Shown here in pieces: positions 1-7,298 of a stretch of 20,639 nt of DNA (position 1 is the first letter of the stretch; every line of letters starts with the position of its first letter). The position numbers were made by a program, and so were the translations under genes. Under the pieces are notes generated by a model, which saw only the letters and a list, made by a program, of their open reading frames with translations, ran no database searches and was not told where the DNA came from. This DNA is from Balneolales bacterium (GTDB lineage Bacteria; Bacteroidota; Rhodothermia; Balneolales; Natronogracilivirgulaceae): the NCBI GenBank assembly GCA_007116685.1, contig SKIC01000108.1:1-20639 (forward strand). The letters are read 5' to 3'.

Positions 1-1362
1 AGTCCTGAAAATGTATCTGAACAAACCTGGTTAGTACCCAAATCAGCTGTCACTTCTCAGAATCAGGTAATTTTAGTCGAAAATAACACACAGTCTGTAA
101 TTGAAGTTACTTTAGGCGATGTTAGAAACGGGATGATTGAAATATCATCTCCTGAGCTTACGGGTACAAACAATATCGTAACGGATGTCTCCCATCCAAG
201 AGCCAATTATATCCCGGATTCATTCCGTGCATTTTATGGCACGTTAGCCAATCCAATTATCATTTTATTCCTTGGTGGATTTATGCTGGCTGCTGCGGCT
301 GTAAAATATCAATTGGATAAAAACCTTACTCATTATCTCCTAAAACCATTTGGCGACAAACCTCTGCCCATTTTATTTGGCTTAATGATGATTACCGCCA
401 TTTTATCGGCGTTTATGAGTAATACTGCCACCACAGCCATGATGATGACGGTAATTATCCCGATTGCAGCCCAACTCGAAGCCAGCGACCGTTTCAAAAC
501 AGCACTTGCTTTATCTATACCCGTGGCTGCAAATATTGGTGGTATTGCCACTCCAATCGGTACGCCACCCAATGCGATTGCTCTTGCCGCATTAACATCA
601 GCCGGTAAAAATATCTCCTTTACGGATTGGATGGCTATGGCTACTCCTTTGGTAATCATCATGCTTCTGATTGCCTGGTTTTTACTTTATAAACTCTTCC
701 CACCCTCCGGTGAGAAAATCAATTTGAGCATGAAAGGTGCTTTTTTGATGAGTCCAAAAGCCTTGGCCTTATACGGCGTATTTGCATTGACTGTATTACT
801 GTGGGTGACTGAAAATCAACATGGCATTTCCAGTAGTATTGTTGCTTTCTTCCCTGTGACAGCATTTATTCTTGTTGGGATTTTGGATAAAGATGATATT
901 CGAAAACTACCTTGGGAAGTACTCTGGCTAGTAGCAGGCGGTATTTCTCTGGGTATTTCCATGGATTCCACAGGGCTTGCAGAATGGATGATTACCAGTA
1001 TCCCATTCGATCAGTTTGGTTTCACTATCGTAATTGTATTGTTTGCCATTCTCTCGGTGAGCATGTCAAACTTCTTGTCTAATACAGTTACAGCAACCCT
1101 ATTAATGCCTTTGGCAATTAGTTTAATTACCAGTGGAGTGCTTGGAGATGCAGTTAGTCTTCTTATATTAGGACTAGTAATTAGTGTGTCTTGCAGCCTT
1201 GCAATGGTCTTGCCGATTTCTACACCGCCAAACGCCATTGCCATGGCAACAGGCATGATAAAAACTCCGGAAATGGCCAAAACCGGCGTAATAACTGGAA
1301 TAATCGGCGCTATAGTAGTAATCCTATTTGCGCTAGTATACTGGCCCTTTTTCGTTAATTAA
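1..1362 (+). CDS. SLC13/DASS-family anion:sodium symporter, 5'-truncated by the window, with adaptor-like segment
   Basis: The frame is open from base 1 to the TAA at 1360-1362 (453 visible residues), so the ATG at 133 is probably internal. From about residue 76 the protein is a DASS transporter of the inner membrane. It has the FLGGFMLA helix, two SNT signatures (S140-N141-T142 and S360-N361-T362) and two TPPNA motifs (near 188 and 408-412). In this family these form the paired hairpins that bind Na+ and a carboxylate or sulfate-like anion. The substrate cannot be read from the sequence. Residues 1 to about 66 are not membrane-like. They contain WLVPKSAV, a VTLGDVRNGMIEI stretch and a final TG-N-IVTDV, the pattern of the C-terminal part of RND periplasmic adaptors. 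The usual N-terminal helices, if present, lie upstream. The downstream gene begins 15 nt after the stop, suggesting one operon. The DASS assignment is firm; the adaptor-domain reading is recognition by eye. Confidence 0.88.
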   Translation, partial: SPENVSEQTWLVPKSAVTSQNQVILVENNTQSVIEVTLGDVRNGMIEISSPELTGTNNIVTDVSHPRANYIPDSFRAFYGTLANPIIILFLGGFMLAAAAVKYQLDKNLTHYLLKPFGDKPLPILFGLMMITAILSAFMSNTATTAMMMTVIIPIAAQLEASDRFKTALALSIPVAANIGGIATPIGTPPNAIALAALTSAGKNISFTDWMAMATPLVIIMLLIAWFLLYKLFPPSGEKINLSMKGAFLMSPKALALYGVFALTVLLWVTENQHGISSSIVAFFPVTAFILVGILDKDDIRKLPWEVLWLVAGGISLGISMDSTGLAEWMITSIPFDQFGFTIVIVLFAILSVSMSNFLSNTVTATLLMPLAISLITSGVLGDAVSLLILGLVISVSCSLAMVLPISTPPNAIAMATGMIKTPEMAKTGVITGIIGAIVVILFALVYWPFFVN

Positions 1363-1377
1363 ATAGTGGAGAACTAG

Positions 1378-1866
1378 ATGAGTGAATCAAAAATTTATAT
1401 TCTGATTGTTGAGGATGAACCTAATGTGCTTACATCTGTAGCTCGTGACCTCGAAATATTTGAGGATGTGTTCCCGATTGAAATTGCAGAATCTGCTGAA
1501 GATGCCAGAGAAGTAATTCAAGAGATTCATGAAAACGAAGACAAACTGGGATTGGTCATTTGTGATCACATCCTCCCCGGAACGTATGGGGCTGATTTTC
1601 TTATTGAATTACAGAAAGATGAAGAAACAAAATCTGCTATGAATGTGCTTCTCACCGGGCAGGCTGGGCTTGATGACACCATCAAGGCAATTAACGAAGG
1701 TGGATTAAAGCACTTTATTGCAAAGCCATGGCAAAAAGATGAACTCATAGAAATTGCCAAAAAATTGCTTACAGATTTTGTGATTGAAAATGAGAAAGAT
1801 TTACTCCCGTTCATGCGTGTACTGGATCAGGAGCGCATTGCGGAGGAAGTAAGAAACCGTAGTTAA
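1378..1866 (+). CDS. Output-less response regulator (CheY-like receiver, 162 aa)
   Basis: A single receiver domain, cytoplasmic, expected to accept phosphate from a histidine kinase. The acidic pocket is E12-D13, the phospho-acceptor is D63 in VICDHILPG, the switch threonine is T93 in LLTGQAG and the conserved lysine is K116 in AKPW. After the receiver (about 1-125) only about 35 residues follow, with no DNA-binding, cyclase or HD domain. A GGAG at 1368-1371 sits six bases before the ATG. Its stop overlaps the next start by one base (TAATG at 1864-1868), so it is probably translationally coupled to the kinase, its likely phosphodonor. The AKPW form is common in receivers of the RpfG/PatA type. 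The output may be protein-protein contact, possibly with the transporter encoded upstream; this last point is inference. Confidence 0.92.
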   Translation: MSESKIYILIVEDEPNVLTSVARDLEIFEDVFPIEIAESAEDAREVIQEIHENEDKLGLVICDHILPGTYGADFLIELQKDEETKSAMNVLLTGQAGLDDTIKAINEGGLKHFIAKPWQKDELIEIAKKLLTDFVIENEKDLLPFMRVLDQERIAEEVRNRS

Positions 1867-3290
1867 TGAGGCAGTACACTAAGAAAGAGTTGCTGGAATT
1901 ACTGGAAAAAGATCCTGTAGTCCAGTCAATGAAAACTTCCTCTTTTGAGGCAGGTGATATCGTTGTTACCGAAGGCGATATGAACCAAAGGCTGTACATG
2001 ATACTGGAAGGCGAAGTTAGCCTTCAAAAGCGCGGTCCGGAAGGTAACAATATGCATATAGACCAACTTCGCCCCGGTGATTTGATTGGACTGGTATCTT
2101 TTGTAAGCGATGGCCCTGCCCTAACAACCGTAACAGCTCTTTCTGATGTAAAAACAATTCGTATTAACAAACAGGAGTTTGAAGAACTCGCATCCGGGCG
2201 CAGTAAACTCTCTCCTGTTTTTTATAACCTGATTATCATGAATTTGCTCAATCGTTATCAGCATACGGTTGGGCTTCAAATAAAATTTGAGCATTTGACA
2301 AAGATGCTCAACGAAGAACGAAATCAATTAAAAACAGCCCTTAACCATTTGGAAGCTGTACAAAAACAATTGATTTCTCAAGAAAAAATGGCTCTTCTTG
2401 GTGAACTTGCGGCGGGTATTTCCCACGAAATGAATAATCCTGCGGCATCCTTAAGCCGGTCTATTGAACATCTGGCTGAACAAATTTCACATGCGGTAGC
2501 ACAGGTACGTAGCTTCGATAACTCGCACGTGCATAAGCTTCTTCAATTTGGAATAAATGACAAACCGGAATCCACTTCCAAAGTCAGAGAAAACGCCAGA
2601 TTGTTAGCTTTGAGTCATCCAAAACTTAAGCGTGGATTACTAAGAAAACTTAGCAGATGCTCAGAAGAAACCCGCAACTACATTCTCGAAAACATCAAAG
2701 AGAAAGATTTCGATGAAGCGGTAGAAATTTATGACACCGGACAAATCCTGAGCATCATGAAAGACAGTACCAAGCGAATTACTGCTTTGGTGCAGTCTCT
2801 TAGAAGTTTTAGTAAGCCATCCACAAATTACCAGGAAAAAGTAGACGTGCGTGAAGGCATACAAAGCACACTTCAATTGCTGAATCACAAATTAAAACAT
2901 CACGATATCGTGCTTCGATTGTACGATATCCCCTATGTAGCCGGAAATTCGGGTGAGTTGAATCAGGTTTGGACTAATATTCTGGATAATTCCTGCGATG
3001 CTTTAGGCAAACAAAGAGGAGAAATCATCGTTAAAACCTATGAATCCGAAGGACGAGTTTGTGTTCAGATTTCTGATGATGGTCCGGGCATCCCGGATGA
3101 TATCAAAAAACGAATTTTCGATGCCAATTTTACCACTAAAAACACAGACGGCTCTTTTGGATTAGGCATTGGCTTAACGATTACGAAAGACATCATCGAG
3201 AAACACAAAGGAACCATCATTGTGAAAAACTCAAACCGTGGTGGCGCAAAATTTCAAATTTATCTACCGGCTGTAAAAAGCGAGAATTAA
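1866..3290 (+). CDS. Soluble histidine kinase with N-terminal cyclic-nucleotide-binding domain
   Basis: The order is a CRP-like cNMP-binding domain (about residues 15-130, with VVTEGD, MILEGEVSL and LRPGDLIGLVSFVSDG), a coiled-coil linker (about 140-180), an H-box with H187 in GISHEMNNPAA, and a HATPase_c domain. The ATPase domain shows an N-box (N371/N375 in WTNILDNSCDA), G1 DDGPGI (404-409) and G2 GLGIGL (432-437). No membrane segment is seen, so the sensor is cytoplasmic. About 110 residues separate the H-box from the second DHp-like helix (ITALVQSLRSFSK), far more than in a standard HisKA domain. Similar enlarged forms occur, as I recall, in a family of cNMP-kinases with HE-NNPAA H-boxes. 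The ligand could be a cyclic nucleotide, but the phosphate-binding cassette is not clear enough to say so. The gene ends in a 4-nt convergent overlap with the next gene. Confidence 0.92.
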   Translation: MRQYTKKELLELLEKDPVVQSMKTSSFEAGDIVVTEGDMNQRLYMILEGEVSLQKRGPEGNNMHIDQLRPGDLIGLVSFVSDGPALTTVTALSDVKTIRINKQEFEELASGRSKLSPVFYNLIIMNLLNRYQHTVGLQIKFEHLTKMLNEERNQLKTALNHLEAVQKQLISQEKMALLGELAAGISHEMNNPAASLSRSIEHLAEQISHAVAQVRSFDNSHVHKLLQFGINDKPESTSKVRENARLLALSHPKLKRGLLRKLSRCSEETRNYILENIKEKDFDEAVEIYDTGQILSIMKDSTKRITALVQSLRSFSKPSTNYQEKVDVREGIQSTLQLLNHKLKHHDIVLRLYDIPYVAGNSGELNQVWTNILDNSCDALGKQRGEIIVKTYESEGRVCVQISDDGPGIPDDIKKRIFDANFTTKNTDGSFGLGIGLTITKDIIEKHKGTIIVKNSNRGGAKFQIYLPAVKSEN

Positions 3291-3829
3291 TCTACAACCC
3301 ACTCTAAATTTCTTGCCGGTCCACGAAACCGATTGGGGTCATGTAAAAGGAAGTGATTAAAAGCTACTTTCTGAGGGGCACCTATAACCAATCCTGCCGC
3401 GGTTCCAAATCCTCCGAAAATGAGTGCTGTGTTGGAAGTAATGTTGGCGGTACTTCGGTAGAACTCTCCATCGTGTACGTTCATGATGATATTGCCGGCA
3501 ATCAATCCCATCACCCCTCCTGCCAAAGCACCGGGTAATTTCTGGGAATAGGTTATAAAACGGATATCATCAATCTCACGCTCTTCAAATCCGGTACCAG
3601 AAGGCTTTTTGGTGTAATAGATATGCGTGCGACTCACCCTCACATTATAGCCCACAAAATATATATGATCATCCAAATGAATGCGGTATGATATGGGAAA
3701 AACCATCGCATTTCTGTTTGGAAAGACGAGATAGCCATCCTGCATATTTTGAGTATATACAGTAGTGCTGCATCCCGAAAAAAGCATCAATTTCAGGCTA
3801 AGTAAAAGTAAAACCAGCAAAAGTTTCAT
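3287..3829 (-). CDS. Hypothetical lipoprotein with two glycine-rich hydrophobic segments (180 aa)
   Basis: No family recognised. I choose the ATG at 3827-3829 rather than the upstream TTG at 3863-3865, because it places a basic-then-hydrophobic signal peptide (MKLLLVLLLL...) directly at the N terminus. That signal ends in a lipobox LFSGC with C20 as the lipidated cysteine. The mature part has a beta-rich region (about 30-95) and two glycine-rich hydrophobic stretches, about 98-117 (LPGALAGGVMGLIAG) and 134-151 (TALIFGGFGTAAGLVIGA). These resemble glycine-zipper segments of envelope proteins. It is convergent with the kinase gene (4-nt overlap) and divergent from the phosphatase gene, so it is probably its own transcription unit. 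The lipoprotein status is well supported; the function is unknown. Confidence 0.75.
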   Translation of the reverse strand: MKLLLVLLLLSLKLMLFSGCSTTVYTQNMQDGYLVFPNRNAMVFPISYRIHLDDHIYFVGYNVRVSRTHIYYTKKPSGTGFEEREIDDIRFITYSQKLPGALAGGVMGLIAGNIIMNVHDGEFYRSTANITSNTALIFGGFGTAAGLVIGAPQKVAFNHFLLHDPNRFRGPARNLEWVVD

Positions 3830-3941
3830 AGATGTTAAAATTCGCAGATTATTATTACAAAGCAACAGATTTTATGATAAGGTAATGTGCTTTTGTTATT
3901 TTGTTACGTTTATAAAATCCTAACAAATCCTGAATTCTGCC

Positions 3942-5372
3942 ATGTCTGATAATTCATCTCCCAAAAATCCATTCTCGCGCCGTGATTTCCTAAAAACCGG
4001 AGCGCTTTCTGCCCTCTTTGTTGGATCAGGGGCTTTGATTAGTTCTTGTGAAACAAAACCGAAAACAGCTAAAAATATAATTTTTCTTGTGAGTGACGGG
4101 ATGAGTCAAGGAACCTTATCCATGGCAGACCACATGATGCGCAGACAATTCGGTAGACCAAGTGTCTGGATTAGCGGCTACGAGCAAAATCGTTTTGACT
4201 ACAGAGGCCTGATGGATATGGCTTCTTTAGATTCATTAGTTACTGATTCTGCTTCTTCTGCAAGTTCTTGGGGATGTGGGCAAAGAATTAATAATGGCGC
4301 TGTGAATATGACTCCGGATGGCGAGAAATTAAAACCAATTTGCTCTATCGCCAAAGATGGTGGGAAGAAAACCGGCTTAGTAACCACAACTCGGATAACA
4401 CATGCTACGCCTTCAGGTTTTTCCATAAACATGGACGAAAGATGGAAAGAAAACGAAATTGCAGAACAACATTTAGAGCGTCAAGTTGATGTTTTATTAG
4501 GAGGAGGAAATGCCTTTTTTGCACCTGACCAAAGGGAAGACAATCATGATTTATACGCCGATTTTGAAGACTTAGGTTACAAATTGGTTCAGAATAAAAC
4601 GGATATGGAGCGCAACGCTTTCAGCGACAGATTAATGGGGATTTTCACAGATCATCACTTGCCATATACCGTTGATCACAAGAATATGGACGAGCATAAC
4701 CACGTACCCACCTTGGCTGAAATGGCTGATGTGGCAATCCGCAATCTGAGTCGCCATGACGGTGGTTTTTTACTTCAAATTGAAGGTGGACGTGTAGATC
4801 ATGCTGCCCACGGAAATTGTCCATCCGGACTAATCTACGATCAAATTGCTTTCGATGAGGCTTTGGGCGTAGCTATGGATTTCGCTGAAAAAGATGGAGA
4901 TACTTTGTTGATTGTAACTACAGATCATGGAAATGCCAATCCTGGTTTGAATGGAATTGGCTCCGGTTACCGAGACTCAAATAAAATGTTCGACAGATTG
5001 CAAAATTTTGAGCGTACAAACTCCTGGATTCTATCCGGCTTAGACGATACCAGCAACATTTCTGCAATCCGTGAACGATACGAATTTGCTACCAAAATCG
5101 AGATGTCTCGTGAGGAAGCTCAAATTTTGCAGCAATCTTTGAGAGGAACTTATCAAACGGCTTACCGAACCAGAAATCGCCCTTCGGCTGTACTTTCTGC
5201 CATTCAGGCAAACCACGTTGCTATAAACTGGGTTGGAAGCATGCATACTTCTGATTATGTAGAATTAGCAGCAATGGGTCCGGGCTCAGAGAGACTCACT
5301 CAACCTTTTGTTCGAAATACGGATATATTTGATATCATGGTAGCTACCTTAGGCTTAGAAGAGTACGTTTAA
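3942..5372 (+). CDS. Tat-exported lipoprotein alkaline phosphatase (PhoA superfamily)
   Basis: A phosphomonoesterase, 476 aa, exported and anchored. The N terminus has a twin-arginine motif SRRDFLK (R13-R14), a hydrophobic stretch and a lipobox LISSC (C36). Folded export by Tat fits a metalloenzyme. The catalytic framework of E. coli-type alkaline phosphatase is present: D52 in LVSDGMSQG, nucleophile S103 in TDSASSASS, E281/D286/H290 in EGGRVDHAAH, D328-H329 in TTDHGN, and H435 in MHTSD before AMGPGS. These would hold two zinc ions and a third metal. The position of the E. coli Arg166 equivalent is not certain by eye. A terminator-like hairpin follows the stop. No Pho-box could be identified in the 112-nt divergent region upstream, so phosphate regulation is unproven. 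Confidence 0.93.
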   Translation: MSDNSSPKNPFSRRDFLKTGALSALFVGSGALISSCETKPKTAKNIIFLVSDGMSQGTLSMADHMMRRQFGRPSVWISGYEQNRFDYRGLMDMASLDSLVTDSASSASSWGCGQRINNGAVNMTPDGEKLKPICSIAKDGGKKTGLVTTTRITHATPSGFSINMDERWKENEIAEQHLERQVDVLLGGGNAFFAPDQREDNHDLYADFEDLGYKLVQNKTDMERNAFSDRLMGIFTDHHLPYTVDHKNMDEHNHVPTLAEMADVAIRNLSRHDGGFLLQIEGGRVDHAAHGNCPSGLIYDQIAFDEALGVAMDFAEKDGDTLLIVTTDHGNANPGLNGIGSGYRDSNKMFDRLQNFERTNSWILSGLDDTSNISAIRERYEFATKIEMSREEAQILQQSLRGTYQTAYRTRNRPSAVLSAIQANHVAINWVGSMHTSDYVELAAMGPGSERLTQPFVRNTDIFDIMVATLGLEEYV

Positions 5373-5385
5373 GCCACTTATTTTG

Positions 5386-5419
5386 GAAATAATGAGACTT
5401 AACCTAGTCTCATTATTTC
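5386..5419 (+). terminator. Hairpin after the alkaline phosphatase gene
   Basis: A perfect 14-bp stem (5386-5399 with 5406-5419) and a 6-nt loop lie 13 nt after the phosphatase stop. The stem is AT-rich and no uninterrupted T-run follows, though the next bases are T-rich. It may terminate the phosphatase transcript, or act as an mRNA 3'-end stabiliser, separating it from the following GH13 gene. Confidence 0.6.
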
Positions 5420-5455
5420 TCCGATTTATTCATTTTATTTCAAAATTCTTTCTTT

Positions 5456-7207
5456 ATGTCTTTAAAACACCCTGTGCCTGAATGGGCAAAAGGAGTCGTT
5501 TGGTACCAGATTTATCCCGAGCGTTTCTGCAATGGAATTCAGAATATCAATCCGGAGTTAAAAGATCAGAAAAACTCCTACCCTCACGATACTACCTCCC
5601 CGTGGAAATTACACCCCTGGACTTCCGATTGGTATAAACTTGAAGAGTACGAAAAGCAAAATGAGCTAACTATTTGGGAGAATTTACACCGCCGTCGATA
5701 TGGTGGTGATTTACAGGGAATCATAAACAAACTGGATTATCTGAAAGAAATGGGAGTGGGAGCCATTTATTTGAATCCTATTTTCACCTCGCCCTCTCAC
5801 CACAAATACGATGGTGCAACCTACCATCACGTTGATCCTACTTTTGGTCCTGACCCGGAGGGTGATCGTGCTTTAATTGCTCAGGAAACCCCGGACGATC
5901 CTTCTACCTGGGTTTGGACAAGTGCCGATTCTTTGTTTTTAAATCTCATTCAGGAAGTTCATCATCGTGATATGAGAATTATCATCGACGGTGTTTTTAA
6001 TCATGTGGGATTGAATTTTTGGGCTTTTCAGGATTTAAAAAAGAATCAAAAAGAATCAAAGTTTAGCTCTTGGTTCAAGATTGCACAGTGGGAAGATAAA
6101 ACAGCCAACAAAGATTTCGCTGTTTATACCTGGGAGGGTTTCAAAGAATTACCCGAATGGAAACAAAGCCGCTATGGATTGGTCAAAGGTCCAAAAAAAT
6201 ACGTTTTTGATTCTACCCGCCGCTGGATGGATCCTCATGGAAACGGCGATATAAGTGCCGGTATCGATGGCTGGCGATTGGATGTGGCACATTGCATAAA
6301 ACATACATTCTGGAAAGACTGGAAAGATCATGTTCGCAGTATCAATCCAGATGCCTATATAACCGGTGAGGTAATCCTGAGTCCGGAGCAGCAAAGCGAA
6401 TATCTACAAGGAGATGAATTTGATGCCGTAATGCACTATCACTTTGCCTTTACAGCATTCCATTATTTTTTGCATGATAATGACGGTATTTCAACGCTAG
6501 AATTTGCAAATGCCACCGAAAAACTGATATCCAGTTTTCCTTGGGATATCAATCTTGCCATGCAAACACTATACGGCAGCCATGATACAAGCCGCATTCT
6601 CTCCCACATTAAAAACCGCCATCTTTTTACTGATTATACCGACTGGTGGGATTACTTTTCGAGATCACGTGGCGAGAATCCGGAATATGATACCTCTGCC
6701 CCAGATATTGAAGAATTTGAACTGCTAAAATTACTAGTCTTATTTCAAATGACCTTCCCCGGTTCACCCATGATTTATTATGGAGATGAACTAGGGATGT
6801 GGGGAGCCAATGATCCCTGTTGTCGAAAACCTATGCTTTGGCCTGAAATGAATTTCGAAGCAGAGCGCTTTTTACCGGATGGTAACACTCATCAGGCATC
6901 CACCATGGTAACGGCGAATATTGGCTTGCAAGATTTTTACAAACGTCTAATACGGATTCGAAATACCACCCCTGCTCTGCAAAAAGGCAATTTCGTAGTT
7001 CGGCGTGACTTATGCTCTGAGCATATTTTTGCCTTCGAAAGAAATGTAGATGAGCAGCAAATATTGGTACTTCTTAATAAATGCAAAGAAGTATTAGTCA
7101 TCCCATGTCCAGAGGCCGGAGCCGATTTACTAAATAACATCGAATACAAAAAAGACGAAATGATTGCACTACCCAAACAAAGCGGGGTTATTCTAAAAGT
7201 ACACTGA
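5456..7207 (+). CDS. Cytoplasmic GH13 alpha-glucan hydrolase (cyclomaltodextrinase/neopullulanase/alpha-amylase-like)
   Basis: A 583-aa retaining glycoside hydrolase of the alpha-amylase family. The four conserved regions are visible: I, D178-GVFNH183; II, GWRLDVAH with nucleophile D276 and R274; III, GEV with acid/base E305; IV, YGSHDT with H376-D377. The TIM barrel starts almost at once (GVVWYQIYPERF at about 13-24), with the B-domain-like region at about 110-165. The last 80 residues form the small C-terminal beta domain. There is no signal peptide, so the enzyme probably acts on imported or stored alpha-glucans. The N-terminal CBM34 domain usual in GH13_20 cyclomaltodextrinases is absent. 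Region II ends in VAH rather than the common VAN/VAE. The exact product (CDase, neopullulanase, alpha-amylase) cannot be fixed from sequence alone. No Shine-Dalgarno precedes the ATG. Confidence 0.9.
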   Translation: MSLKHPVPEWAKGVVWYQIYPERFCNGIQNINPELKDQKNSYPHDTTSPWKLHPWTSDWYKLEEYEKQNELTIWENLHRRRYGGDLQGIINKLDYLKEMGVGAIYLNPIFTSPSHHKYDGATYHHVDPTFGPDPEGDRALIAQETPDDPSTWVWTSADSLFLNLIQEVHHRDMRIIIDGVFNHVGLNFWAFQDLKKNQKESKFSSWFKIAQWEDKTANKDFAVYTWEGFKELPEWKQSRYGLVKGPKKYVFDSTRRWMDPHGNGDISAGIDGWRLDVAHCIKHTFWKDWKDHVRSINPDAYITGEVILSPEQQSEYLQGDEFDAVMHYHFAFTAFHYFLHDNDGISTLEFANATEKLISSFPWDINLAMQTLYGSHDTSRILSHIKNRHLFTDYTDWWDYFSRSRGENPEYDTSAPDIEEFELLKLLVLFQMTFPGSPMIYYGDELGMWGANDPCCRKPMLWPEMNFEAERFLPDGNTHQASTMVTANIGLQDFYKRLIRIRNTTPALQKGNFVVRRDLCSEHIFAFERNVDEQQILVLLNKCKEVLVIPCPEAGADLLNNIEYKKDEMIALPKQSGVILKVH

Positions 7208-7298
7208 GTGTTGATTACGTGACATTCTAAACCATTTTACCATTTCATTTTGTATCATCAAACCAACAGAAAACATTAATATCCAAACCACTTATCAC

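Noticed and set aside
133..135. ATG at 133 as the true start of the symporter
   Set aside because: The same frame is open back to base 1 and encodes a coherent domain-like sequence, so this methionine is probably internal.
333..662. Open frames antisense to the symporter, including 333-662 (-) and 1011-1280 (-)
   Set aside because: They lie wholly inside a strongly conserved membrane protein gene, show the low-complexity composition of antisense frames and have no recognisable domain.
3830..3941. Pho-box or clear promoter for the alkaline phosphatase
   Set aside because: The divergent region contains TTTTG runs, but no spaced TAnnTTTG partner and no convincing direct repeats.
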